Below, in pieces: positions 10,854-20,979 of a stretch of 64,000 nt of DNA (position 1 is its first letter; each line of letters opens with the position of its first letter). Location of the stretch: positions 868,001 through 932,000 of the forward strand of contig JANCIK010000011.1 of NCBI GenBank assembly GCA_028532985.1. Direction: 5' to 3'. The notes beneath the pieces are model-generated. The model had not been told where the DNA came from, searched no databases, and saw nothing but the letters and a program-made list of their open reading frames with translations. This DNA comes from Stropharia rugosoannulata. Taxonomy: Eukaryota > Basidiomycota > Agaricomycetes > Agaricales > Strophariaceae. The translations under genes were made by a program, and so were the position numbers.

Positions 10854-11392
10854 TGTTCTCCCCTAAACACACATCTCCTCCGACCCTCTTTCCACACCTA
10901 TGTCCCTTGTGTTTGTATCGAGATACTTCTGCTTTCTGCTACCACACGCTTGCATGTCGTCGGAAACCCCTGCATATCGTCGGAATCCGTTGCCATATTT
11001 GTCCCATGTCGTATGTACGAGTATTTCCATGTGATTGACTCCCTTGTGGGTCCATAGTTACATCAGATTGTTAATATTGATCTGATGTTGTCGGCATCAG
11101 AAGTCCAATATTGCTCTGATGCTGTTATCTTTCTTGATCTGCCATTGAGTTGTAATAACATCTTGAGTCTTCCTTGTGCTTGTCTTCTTGTTTCATCATG
11201 TACATATTTCATATCTTCGAATAAACTTGCATCTTCATATCTTAGACTTCATATTTCGTGCTTCTTCTTGTTCCTTCAGTTTCCGATAGTAGTTTCCGAT
11301 CGTTATGGCGGATATGTCGCTTCTTGTGTATCTATGTTCTGAACCTTATGGTTTTTCATGTTTTCACGAGGGGCCAGCCCCAGCCCCTCACA
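10854..11392 (-). repeat. 3' LTR of the inner element, truncated
   Basis: Matches 21362-21900 with no difference that I could find over 539 bp. It ends CCTCACA. Compared with the right LTR it lacks the outermost 426 bp. Confidence 0.88.
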
Positions 11393-11404
11393 TCTCCCCC
11401 CAAC
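11393..11404 (-). other. Polypurine tract of the inner element
   Basis: TCTCCCCCCAAC next to the left LTR reads GTTGGGGGGAGA on the minus strand, the expected plus-strand primer position and nearly the same tract as at 4442-4454. Confidence 0.75.
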
Positions 11405-11439
11405 TTTTAAAACACCACCCTCCTGGGTGGTCGGAAACC

Positions 11440-11446
11440 TATAAAT
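11440..11446 (+). promoter_or_regulatory. TATA box of the first inner antisense gene
   Basis: TATAAAT, 39 bp upstream of the ATG at 11479 and ~10 bp after a TCGGAAA motif copy. Confidence 0.6.
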
Positions 11447-11478
11447 TTCAGCCAAAAGCGTCGTCGCCATCAAGCACC

Positions 11479-12222
11479 ATGGACCCCGCAGCAGAAAGAA
11501 TATTTCGCTCGCTCTGTTTTGCTCCAGGAAACCGAAGCCATGCATTCGTTGTACCAACAACCATGCGTGAATTTGCGTTGACCATCCGTCACCAACATGA
11601 AATCCTATGCCTCGCCATCTACAAGGACATCCGCACTCGCAGCGTACGAGAACTGAACATAATCGACCATGCGCAAGTGGAAGCGTACGTTCATGATCAT
11701 TTTGATCACATGGTAAGCCCTCGAACCGCTTCACAACTAGCCCTGCTAATGATAGCGCAGCGTTTATTGCTATGCTCGCGCGTCAACATGCGGCCGTCAA
11801 ATGAGCGTGAAATCGAGCGTATGATTCCACCTGAATGCCGCTACCTAAGCGCCAGTGCCAGGCATTTACTGGAGATGTTTCCGATGGAGGAACATGAAGG
11901 GTTTGAGTATTGGTCGACCATACTGCGGTTCATGGCGCTATATGCTGAGGACACTGCCGATGCCACCAAAGAAAACCAAGTCGACTTCAAAGAATTTAAT
12001 GACCTGGACAGCAACAGTCGGTGGTGGTTACAGTTTTCAAACCGCGTCAAAGCCGAAGACCCCCTTGAAGAACACCTGCCAGCATTCAGGCCAGCCGCAA
12101 CACCTGAAGACACATCAGACATCGAAGAAATTCCAGCGGCGATCTTTCATCTTCAAACGGCCGTTCCCTCCCAGCGTCCACATGCTAGATTCCGAACATC
12201 GGTGCGAGAGATGGATATATAA
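11479..12222 (+). CDS. Inner antisense gene 1, unknown function
   Basis: Open from ATG 11479 to TAA 12220-12222 (248 codons). A probable 48-bp intron at 11713-11760 (GTAAGC, a GCTAAT branch-like site, GCGCAG) preserves the frame, giving a 231-residue spliced product. The protein is helical with no signal peptide, and its C-terminal third is acidic. A segment R-Y-L-S-A-S-A-R-H-L-L weakly resembles the outer gene at 9087 (R-M-L-S-N-A-A-L-H-I-L), hinting at shared ancestry. It lies opposite to pol next to the 3' LTR. No domain recognised. Confidence 0.65.
   Translation: MDPAAERIFRSLCFAPGNRSHAFVVPTTMREFALTIRHQHEILCLAIYKDIRTRSVRELNIIDHAQVEAYVHDHFDHMVSPRTASQLALLMIAQRLLLCSRVNMRPSNEREIERMIPPECRYLSASARHLLEMFPMEEHEGFEYWSTILRFMALYAEDTADATKENQVDFKEFNDLDSNSRWWLQFSNRVKAEDPLEEHLPAFRPAATPEDTSDIEEIPAAIFHLQTAVPSQRPHARFRTSVREMDI
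12216..12222 (+). promoter_or_regulatory. TATA box overlapping the preceding stop codon
   Basis: TATATAA contains the TAA stop of the gene ending at 12222 and lies 45 bp upstream of the ATG at 12261. The two genes are therefore packed as tightly as separate promoters allow. Confidence 0.5.
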
Positions 12223-12260
12223 AGTGTAGAGCTCTAGTAGATTATTCCGTAGCACCCGCA

Positions 12261-12678
12261 ATGCAAGCGCCTTTACGTCTATATCTTCAATCTTTAGTGC
12301 TTGAGTTGCCCACCGATCTAAACGATTTCCGATCGCGATTTCCGATCCCATATGTCTTCAAACATTGCCTTGATCCATTCGTCGAAGCCCTAGAATATGA
12401 ATACACACGAATACTCCAGCTTGACACCATCAACTTGCAGCCTGTCATAACCGATCTCCGGTCCTTCTTGTTCCTAGGACAAACCATAGCAGTAAGTAAC
12501 GTCTTCAGGGGACGTGCCGCCCTAACACATGGCCGAATTGAGGGTGTTAATGCGTATGCGATACATGACGATGACATTTGGATACACCGGGCACGAGATT
12601 CCCGAAATCAAGGAGCGCATGGACGACGTTTTCTTCCAGTATCAACAGGCATGTGTGTGCGGAGTAGGCGACCCATAA
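12261..12678 (+). CDS. Inner antisense gene 2, unknown function
   Basis: Exon 1 (12261-12491, 77 codons) ends at GTAAGT. The best in-frame acceptor is at 12597, giving exon 2 12598-12678 and a 103-aa protein ending C-V-C-G-V-G-D-P. The alternative is read-through to 12707 in the first frame. The product is short and helical, with no recognised domain. The intron placement is my choice on frame and splice-site quality. Confidence 0.55.
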
Positions 12679-12782
12679 CCAACAACCGGCTGTCGGAAAT
12701 TAGCTAGATAATCTCCAGACAAGTGACATGTATCCATGCGTCCAGATCGTCCAATGCCAAGTAGCCCAGCGCCTGAAATCTG

Positions 12783-12790
12783 TATAAAAG
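12783..12790 (+). promoter_or_regulatory. TATA box of inner antisense gene 3
   Basis: TATAAAAG, 39 bp upstream of the ATG at 12822. Confidence 0.6.
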
Positions 12791-12821
12791 GGAAGGCAAC
12801 TAGTCTGCCCAAACACCAGAA

Positions 12822-13331
12822 ATGAGCACCACCACGCGATTCACCACATTATTGACCACAGCTGTGAAGAATCCAGCGGACATCATGCAGGTCCTAGAGC
12901 ATGCCATTCGGCCTACCATAGACCAATTGATATCCGATCAAATGCTATCTCGTTCCGCAACAGACGCGATGGAAACACATCGGACACTTGCCGCCCTGTG
13001 CCATTACATTGTAAGTTGACCCACTTGTCCCGTTGAAATCAAACCCAATTGACAATCCCTATTCTGCACAGAATGACCATTTCGAAGATTATATATCCGC
13101 GAAACAATTCCGACCCCAGTCATCGTGGACACTACTCTTGCTTCGCCGGGTCATGAGCGAATACGGGCCGTTCTTGTAGACAGCGAGCAGGATAAGGCAT
13201 TGAGCCTACTCAAAGCAGCTGAGAAGCAGTCGCAAGGTTTCCGCCACTGCTACTTGTGCGAAACTGACTTCACCATAGATGGAGTAGAGAGATGGAGGGA
13301 CTGGATTGAGAAACAAGCCAATCAGCCGTAG
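12822..13331 (+). CDS. Inner antisense gene 3, probably frameshifted
   Basis: Exon 1 (12822-13010, 63 codons) is helical and followed by a clean 61-bp intron (GTAAGT...CACAG, 13011-13071). The expected exon-2 frame stops at ~13179, while a neighbouring frame from ~13080 to 13331 encodes a coherent C-terminus with a CX2C pair (H-C-Y-L-C-E). Either a one-base indel or an intron that I cannot place separates the parts. If intact the protein would be ~150 aa. No family recognised. Confidence 0.45.
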
Positions 13332-13879
13332 ATACAACTGCCCATAGATGTAAACTCCTTATGATAGATTTCCGCACACAAATTTGACACTGCCATACGA
13401 TGCCGAAAAATGCCGAATGAAAATGGAAGATGCCGAAGTAAAACTGAACAAGCCGCCCAGCTTACACATGCGCCATTACAGCCGAAAACGCCAGTTGAAA
13501 ATTCCGCGGCGGCCCAGAGCAATGCCGCAGCAACAACCGGACGGCAGACAAAAGAGGTATCGCCATTCCCTAAAGCAGCACGGCACGTCACCATAAACCC
13601 GACGCCATCACGCCGTCATACTTGATTAGGCAACGCCGCTTTCCAGAACATGAGCCACGGTGATTTCCGACCTAAAAATAGAAAATCCGAACAAGATTCG
13701 CGTCGAAGTTATCGCGGTTCCAGTAAAGGCAGGCCAATTGTCCAACATATAGGACCGAGTCATAGAGAAGAATCCACAGCATTCTATCAGTTTCTTCATA
13801 GTGCCATCCACGCCTGATGCCGGACCCATTCAAAGCTAGCCGATTTCCGAAAGCGTGCTGAACCACTGTCCCAGAAGAA
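13332..13879. other. Spacer between inner antisense genes, nothing coding supported
   Basis: About 550 bp. It contains three close copies of ATGCCGAA (13398-13435) and TTTCCGA motif copies near 13662 and 13846. Overlapping open frames in both directions lack splice or codon support. Confidence 0.4.
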
Positions 13880-13888
13880 TATAAAAAG
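13880..13888 (+). promoter_or_regulatory. TATA box of inner antisense gene 4
   Basis: TATAAAAAG, 72 bp upstream of the ATG at 13952. Confidence 0.6.
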
Positions 13889-13951
13889 CCTGCCCATTCC
13901 ACTCATACTTTCACCATTCTTCCCCCCCCACATTCATCACCTGCTTAAGAC

Positions 13952-14959
13952 ATGCCTCCTCGTCGCACCGCTCGTCCCGCCTCTACGTATGAAGTCGATA
14001 TGCGCTGGTCCGCTCCACAAATTCTTGGACTTGCAGAAGGGTGGTATGAGTACGACCAGGTGAGTAAATATGCCATACTGAGTTACAGCCATACTAAAGC
14101 ATTGACCTAGCGGTGTTCTTGGTGCCAAAGTCACCCCGGCTATATGTGTACTTTGCGCTACACACCTCGCTGGAGCAGGGCATGTACCAATTGCAAGGTT
14201 GACAAAAAGAATTGCAGCAATAATACTGCCGAATGTGTAAGTGTCTGTTAATTGTATTCTGTCGCTTTCATGCTGATAACTTCATCCGTAATTTAGAAAC
14301 AACACCCGGGCGACTTCCTGACTCGTGCCTTAGCTGGCAGCGACTTCTCATACGACCGACGGTCCCGGACCGTCCACCCAGAGCCCGAAGAAGATAGCGA
14401 CGGCGACAGCGACAGCGAAAGCGACAGCAGCCAGGACAACGAGGTCGAAGAAGTGGACGAACTTGAAGCAGACGACACGGCCAACGCAGTAGCCCCCTAC
14501 AACGCGCCTTCGAGCCCTATGCGAATTGAGGATGATGGCCCTCTTCCATACTATGAGGCAACGCCTGTTTTCGAGTACACGGAGTCCATCGTCGCAAAGC
14601 AAAAAGATGTTGGCGAGGGAACTTCAGGTGAGTAATTACAATTCCCTATCTTTAACAGGTTTCGGTAACCTCGTTGCACAGGTATTACGCGTTCTAGTCC
14701 CAACGCAAGTTCTAGCGGTCCTGTTGAGGGTTTACCCTCGTATGCACCATATACACAGTTGGTGCGAGATTTCCGCGAATGGCAAACGACTGCCAACCCA
14801 ACAGATGGGCTTGAAGAGCTGGACGACCTTTGCGAAAGAAACCTGCGACATTATTCTGACATGGAAAATCGGCTTCGCGATCTGGTGGAATTATCAATGG
14901 AGCGTATCGAGGAGATCCGTAGAATGTCCGGGGAAGTAAAAAGATTCCGCAGGAGGTAA
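13952..14959 (+). CDS. Inner antisense gene 4: cysteine-cluster (putative zinc-binding) protein
   Basis: Four exons join in phase: 13952-14059, 14111-14236, 14297-14627 and 14682-14959, giving 280 aa. The introns are 51-60 bp GT-AG. Exon 2 is almost entirely a cysteine cluster, residues 38-78: CX2CX7CX11CX2CX6CX6C, with a basic K-V-D-K-K stretch between the last cysteines. It resembles the CxxC...CxxCxxxKxxC clusters common in Agaricomycete proteins and is comparable to exon 4 of the outer gene at 4991-6986. Exon 3 is highly acidic (D/S/E repeats). Exon 4 forms a predicted coiled coil (E-R-I-E-E-I-R-R) with a basic end. A regulator-like layout: zinc cluster, acidic region, oligomerising helix. 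Function inferred only. Confidence 0.78.
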
Positions 14960-15218
14960 AAAAGGATTTATATGTATTTCTTCTTGTCGTATTTCCTTTC
15001 GCCCTTCGTCGGAAACCATATTGTCATAGTATCTTGTAGTCAATAAATTGTCTTGGTCATGCACATTTTAGTTTGAAAGCAATAATTTCATAATCTTGTA
15101 AAAACAGAAACATAACCTAAAAGAAAAAGAGTTTATTTAACAAATGAGAAGAAATGAACTTGAAACTGTTGAAGCTCCATTAAGAAATATAGGTTGTGTA
15201 AGCGTTGTCGGAAACTTG

Positions 15219-18200
15219 TTATTCATCATCAGGCGCCACTTGCGAGTCCTCAGGTACCTCTTCGCGTACCATGCCTTCAATTAGATCCTTGGGTTGAGAC
15301 AATAGTTCCCATGGTATTTCAAGCGGTTCTCTTGATATATAAGGTATTAGGCGATATGCGGCGAATCTCTTGTAGGATACGGCTCCACTGAGTTCAGCGC
15401 AGATGTAAGACCCCCCTTTCGTTCGTCGTAACACCATTAGAGGCCCAAAGTATCGCGGTTTTGTTTTCCGATCAAGTGATTTTTCAACTGGTGAATTTCT
15501 GACTAGGACCAAAGTACCTGGTGCGAAATCCTGTAACACGATGCGATGCTTATTGTATTGCTCAAAATAACGAGCTTGCCTCAGCCGTGCTTGCTCCACT
15601 TTGTCCTTGACCCTTTCAAGATCTTCCGGTCGCTTCTGCAGCATTATAGCTCTTCGTGCTATTAGCTCTTCTTCGAAATCATATCAACTTGATCGGGAAA
15701 CATGAAAGTCGCTTCTGTAATGTCAAATGGAAATAATGGTTCCACTCCGTGTGCGATATAGTAGGGAGTATAACCTGTTGATTTTTGTACCGTAACACGT
15801 TCAGCCCATAAAACAAATCGGAGAATTAATGGCCATATTGATAAGTCGCCTTCACAAGTCTTGACTATTGCTTCCCTAACATCGAGATGTCGCTTTTCAA
15901 TCAAGCCGTTTGCCTGCGAATTATATCCCGAAATTCTGATGTGGTAGATTCCATATTTTTCCGCCAAGTAGTTCACGGCTTTAACCCAAGGTGTACCATT
16001 GTCTGTCACGATAATAGCCATAGCTCCCCATCGCGACATAACATCCAACAGAAATTCTCCTATAACCGTATGGTTTTCCGACGCTACAGCCAGAGCTTCA
16101 GGCATTCCCGAAAGTGAACATCGTAGATGAAGACAGAGATGTTTTCCCCCTTTTCCTTTGGGCATAAAGAAAGTATCCGCGTGAACCTTGACAAAAAGCG
16201 ACAATGGACGAGCTACCGTTGGCGGAATGAGGTTCTTTACCCTAGACTGTCGCTGACATATATCGCAGGTCTTCAAGTACCACGTAAGATCATTACTGAT
16301 GTTAGGCCACCAAAAACGCTTCGTGAGCCTATTCCACACAGTGAAATAAGACTTATGTCCTAAGTTATCATGTACTTCTTGAAGTATCCGAAGCCTATCT
16401 TCTTGTTGTACCACTTGTTTATGTTCACCATCATCGGACCTTTTCCATAGCTTTCCGTCCAGTATGAAGAATTGCCTTACTTTCTTGAGGAAGCGGTCAT
16501 ACTCCTTTCTTGTGCGAATCCATGCGGGTCTTTCGGGGTCGCCTAGAAATTCTTTGACCTTCTTTAATTCCTCATCCATGTCAGCCCCTCTGTCGGAAAC
16601 CGGTAATTTAAGCGTTGTAGTAATTTCCGAACGGTGAGGTACCGATTTAGCTGCAATAAGTACCATAGCCTTGTAAGACAATGACGATCCTGGTATTTTC
16701 TTCTGTACCATGGACATGTGAGTGAATTTCCGATCGTCATTTTTGTTTAAGACCCAGATTCCGAAGCCGCATGCCCTGTCGATCCAGTCTTCTACTTCTT
16801 CTTCGGAATCTTCTTGAGGATCTAATTCTGATCGTCTCCTTCTTGACAGACCGTCTGGTGAATGTGATTTTCCAGGGACGTGTTCTAGCTTGAAGTCAAA
16901 CAAAAGTATGGTGGCTATCCAGCGATTTATCGTAGCATTAGGTTGTATATCGGGGTTGTTTAACATTCCCTTGAGGTAACTCGCATCAGTCCTGACTATC
17001 AAGTTTTCCACTCCAACCAGGTATATCCGATACGCTCTAAGGCTGCGAAATAGGCCATATAACTCGATCTTGGCTTGTGAGTATCTTGATTCTCTTTCGT
17101 TCCAAGTTATAGAACCAAACCGCGCAGGATGTTCCTTTCCGTCTTCTTTAACCTGAGATAAAATAAAACCCACGGCTATGTTGCTTGAGTCCACCTCCAT
17201 TATTATCTGTCCTTCGATTCATAGTCCAATGCCGTTAATGCTGGAGACTGAATTAAGAGACGCTTTAAACTGTCCATTGCTTCTTGTTCTCTTTGTCCCC
17301 ATGTGAATTCAACGTCCTTCTTTGTTAGTTCAGTTAACGGTCTTGAATGCATTGCATAATCTTTAATAAAGATACGCATTACACCCAATGTTCCCAAGAA
17401 TGAACGAACTTCTGTCAAGTTTTCACAAGGTTTCCAATCCCTGATAACTCTGACTTTTGACTCATCAACCGTCCTTCCTTGGATGCTGCACATATGGCCA
17501 ACAACATTAATTCTTGGCACAGCCAAAAAGGATTTCGAGGCATTGAAGGTTCCTCCAGCATGCTGTATTCTTTGAATAATGCGATGTACATTGTTCAAGT
17601 GTTCCCAGACAAATCTTCTGATACCAGGGTTTTCGGAAATCGTTTCATAGACCCCATTCTCATCTTGATAATAAGATCGTGGTCCTTTGACCGGTACATC
17701 GTCCACAAAAGGTGCCGTAAATTCAGGAATCTCAGGCTCCAAGATAAATGACACATCTCCCTGTTGTACTTGAACCGAATTTGTAAATCCTTGTGGTAGA
17801 CGGGTCAATCTCAGGTTTCCGATAGGCGAAGAGAACGTAGTATAATCTCTTGAATCTTGATGAAGAACCCGATGGTCAAATCCTATGAACAAATCAAACA
17901 TGGCATAGATAGTTCTTCCACCGAAAGATTCCGCATAAAGTTCTACAACTGGCGGTAGAGCTGAGTCTTTTATGGTTACTGCATTCAACCTTCTCAGGTC
18001 ATGCACCACCCGTATTGCTCCGCTTTTCTTTGGCACATATAAGATCCTGGACCGATAAGGTGAACTAGAAGGTTCATATACTTTGCTTGCGACTTTATCT
18101 TGAAAAATTCTCGTGACTTCTTTAGCGATGCCTGGAGGTATCGGTATCGGTTTTTCCGCCCATGGTTCATGTGGTACAACGGGTATCTTTAGAGGTTCAA

Positions 18201-18867
18201 AATAGTCTTCTCTGAAGGCACCTTTCTCCATCTCATTCCAGGCGAATCCCATCTCATGTTCTTTAATGATCCATTGAACTAGACGAGCTTCATCCGGTGT
18301 CAAGAAGCCATCTTCATTTATGTTCCAGGCGTCCATTCGTTCTTTAGTATAGCGTATTCCTGGTTCAATATGGTCCACTTTAAAAGGTAACGGTTTCATA
18401 TTAGCCAGAGGATCCGATGGAATTCTTCTAATAACACGATATTCTTCGGGAAGTGTAGTTGACACAGGAAACGTCCGTCTTGCCACAGGTTTATATTTCT
18501 TCCTGGCTTTTATTATTAATGCTCTTTGTTGAAAAGAGTAAGCATAAGTCTTCTGTAAACATTGGCCGATAAATCTAGCCGAAACTTCAAAATTAAAATT
18601 AGTAGGGTATATTTCATGGTATGATGATCCTCTTTCATCATCTATTCTTGCCGCAAATAAGGGAGTTATAAATCGTCCAAATGATAGTGCTGAAGGAATA
18701 TCCTTCTCTTGCTGTTCATGTCGTTTCTTGTGCACTATATTTAACATGAACATCTTTCCCGACCGTTTTAATTCAGTCGGGATTCTGGAAAATCCGCTAA
18801 CTCTTTTTCGGAAACCTTGTTCCTGGGCTGAGTTGGAATAGTAACCACTTTTTGCGTGTTGGGGCAA
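15219..18867 (-). pseudogene. Inner element pol: reverse transcriptase, RNase H, integrase (frameshifted)
   Basis: Three consecutive frames cover pol. 18867-17203 carries RT: R-V-V-H-D-L-R-R-L-N, then the catalytic F-V-D-D, then a connection domain. 17200-15662 carries RNase H (V-D-S-S, E-L-Y-G-L, R-T-D-A-S-Y) and integrase (H-D-N-L-G-H, C-D-I-C, V-T-D-N-G, G-L-I-E-K-R-H). 15644-15219 carries the C-terminal G-P-L module. The breaks at ~17205 and ~15668 are each repaired by a single-base change in the reading, so they are indels, or assembly errors. Domain order and sequence match the intact pol at 23665-27600. The RT frame overlaps the upstream protease frame by 99 nt. Confidence 0.88.
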
Positions 18868-19718
18868 GTCAAAGTAATTTCCTGGTCGCCATTTGTATAA
18901 TCCCTAGTAGTGCATCCAGTATACACAAAGAACGGTCGTCCTATCAGAACTTGAAAAGGGGCTTTATCCACGACATGTACTTGAAAATAGAGTTCAAGGC
19001 TTCCAATAGTGATTTTAAGGTTTTCGCACATTCCATCCATTTGCGATAATTCCGTGTTGGCAGACTCCATATATATTTTCCTTTCTGGGTTTATATTGTG
19101 AGACAGTTTTCTCCATATGCGCTTGTCCATTGCCATGATTTCCGATCCTTGGTCCAAGACACATTCCGCCGTGAATTCACCGTTTAGCAACGCGGGTATC
19201 ACCCTGAGTTTCATAAGGGGAGAAGCCGTCAAAAGGACTCTATCCGATGGCCCATTTTCCGAAGCAAATTGTAGCACATAAGACCCTTCATTTTCTTCGC
19301 CATGAACATAGCTAACCGTCGGAATTCTCTTTGGTGTAGTTGTTTCCTTGAAATATTTCCGAAGTTCTCCAGAAATAGCCAACAACTCTCTTTGAGAAAT
19401 AGTAATTTCTGCATCCAAAGATTTTGATATGACTTTCTTAAGAAGATCCAGATTTTCCGCTCCTGAGGTGAATCGGTACTGGGGTCCTTTAGCCGGTTCA
19501 AATCTTACATGTGCTTCTGGTATTGTCTTTTCCGATTTCCTTTCGGCAATCACGACTTCAGGGACTTTTTCATAAGCAGATGAGTTTTTGCCTGGTCCAG
19601 GTTTGTCTTGGGGCGAAGACCTTGTCTTCAGATAAACCTCACCGATTTCTTCGCCGACTTCTTCGAGTTTACTGGAAGAATTAAACAAGGTTTCAGCCGT
19701 AGTACAGGAAAACATCAT
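18768..19718 (-). CDS. Inner element protease ORF
   Basis: 316 codons from ATG 19718. The C-terminal half is an aspartic protease-like domain: a V-L-D-Q-G-S-E-I segment in the catalytic position, then the I-G-R-P-F-F segment typical of retropepsin-like folds. The usual D-S/T-G triad is DQG here, whereas the outer element has DSG. The N-terminal half (residues ~1-150) is a basic linker that aligns loosely with the outer element's protease ORF. It lies between gag and RT in its own frame. It may be inactive. Confidence 0.8.
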   Translation of the reverse strand: MMFSCTTAETLFNSSSKLEEVGEEIGEVYLKTRSSPQDKPGPGKNSSAYEKVPEVVIAERKSEKTIPEAHVRFEPAKGPQYRFTSGAENLDLLKKVISKSLDAEITISQRELLAISGELRKYFKETTTPKRIPTVSYVHGEENEGSYVLQFASENGPSDRVLLTASPLMKLRVIPALLNGEFTAECVLDQGSEIMAMDKRIWRKLSHNINPERKIYMESANTELSQMDGMCENLKITIGSLELYFQVHVVDKAPFQVLIGRPFFVYTGCTTRDYTNGDQEITLTCPNTQKVVTIPTQPRNKVSEKELADFPESRLN

Positions 19719-19791
19719 CGTGGTAGCTGGCGACAGGTGAGGGGTACATCTCGAGCACGTTGCAGTTTGAGGATGTTTTCAATCCTTTCTT

Positions 19792-20979
19792 TTATTGTTC
19801 CAGTTCCATTGATCCAGTCGCCGTTAGCCATTGTGAATCTACCATTCGCCCTTGTTTGATGATTCCCTTGTTTATAAATTCATCCGGCAAGTTGCAAGAC
19901 CTCATAATATGATTAATGTCTCCGCAAAACAAGCAACCAGGGGCGTAGCGCGAGTGGAACGATACATAGGTCTTTCTTGCGTCGGAAAAGATGTATTAGG
20001 TTGGCCTTGCATAAACATCTTTATTGATCCTAATTCCGATGTCATTTTCCTTAGCATGAGCTCAAGAGCAGTTTCTTCGGTTTTCGTCCGTTCACGAGGT
20101 GTGTCTTCAAGGCCATACCTGTCAGAATAAGCGTTATCTTGAAGAACATATCGAGCCGCTCGATTAACTTGAAGATAATCATGAACCAGGCCCGGTTTCC
20201 GCTTCGGGTCTTCAGCCGTTAATTGAGTAAGAACCTTCGCCCTGAATTCTTTTGGAAGACCTAGAACATAGTTTCTGTTGATGTCGTCTCTTGATGATAA
20301 TTGCTCCTTCTCCAGATAAGTAGCTATAATCATGAATTCACAATGATATTCTGCTAGAAGTTCTTGATTATCCATGGGTTTGCTCGAAAACTTCTGTATT
20401 AATTTATGCAGATCGTTGACTGAGTATTTGTAGAGCGAATCCAACCCAGGGAAATATTCCAGTAATATTTGTTTATTCTCCTTCCAGGATTTGTTTTCAT
20501 CTAGAATATTCTTCCATGTTTCGTGGTATCGGTAATCCACATACCACAGGGTTTTTGTAATCCGTGTGATATCCGATGTGTCTCCTGTCTTTGCATAATT
20601 CCTCGATGTCCTCTAGGTATCGATGTAAAGGAGTAGTGGGTCCTGTAAACGATGGAGCATCTTTTGAGTTGCGATTTGGGTAAGGCTTGACTTTGGGCGC
20701 CACGGTTTGAACTTCAAAAGGGTTTGCTTCGATTCCGTGATCCATTTCCGATATATGGCTGAGTACTGAAGATATTTGGCTTCCTGACGGTGTCGGTCTT
20801 TTCCTTCTTCTCTTGATGGGTGCTTCAGGAGGTTGTAGGGGTATAGCAAATTCTGCAGCAAGTTGACGAGTTATCCGACGGTCTGGAACAGACGGATCTA
20901 TTGTGAACTGTAGACCCTCGCGGTGGGCTCCACGTTGTGAGGTGCGAAGTTGGGTTGGACTGGTCTGAAAAGCCTGTCT
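19792..20979 (-). pseudogene. Inner element gag with CCHC zinc knuckle, frameshifted
   Basis: A frame open from 20979 (a TTTAG acceptor-like site precedes it) runs through the end of the LTR, across the primer-binding site and into the gag N-terminus. It has a basic K-R-R-R-K-R stretch and then the L-H-R-Y-L-E-D-I-E segment matching the outer gag. The frame switches at ~20555 (0 to 2) and again at ~19950 (2 to 0). After the latter it encodes CX2CX4HX4C and ends at 19792-19794. No ATG precedes the conserved part until 20745, so the start is uncertain and may be supplied by an upstream spliced exon. Damaged by at least two indels. Confidence 0.75.
20915..20932 (-). other. Primer-binding site of the inner element
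   Basis: The minus strand reads TGGAGCCCACCGCGAGGG three bases inside the 5' LTR. It starts with TGG (pairs with tRNA CCA). The same 18 nt occur at the same place in the outer element (32411-32428). The tRNA identity was not determined. Confidence 0.7.

Noticed and set aside
11085..11342. 85-codon open frame in the left inner LTR, with an identical twin at 21593-21850
   Set aside because: It is duplicated only because the LTR is duplicated; no conserved motif or splice support.
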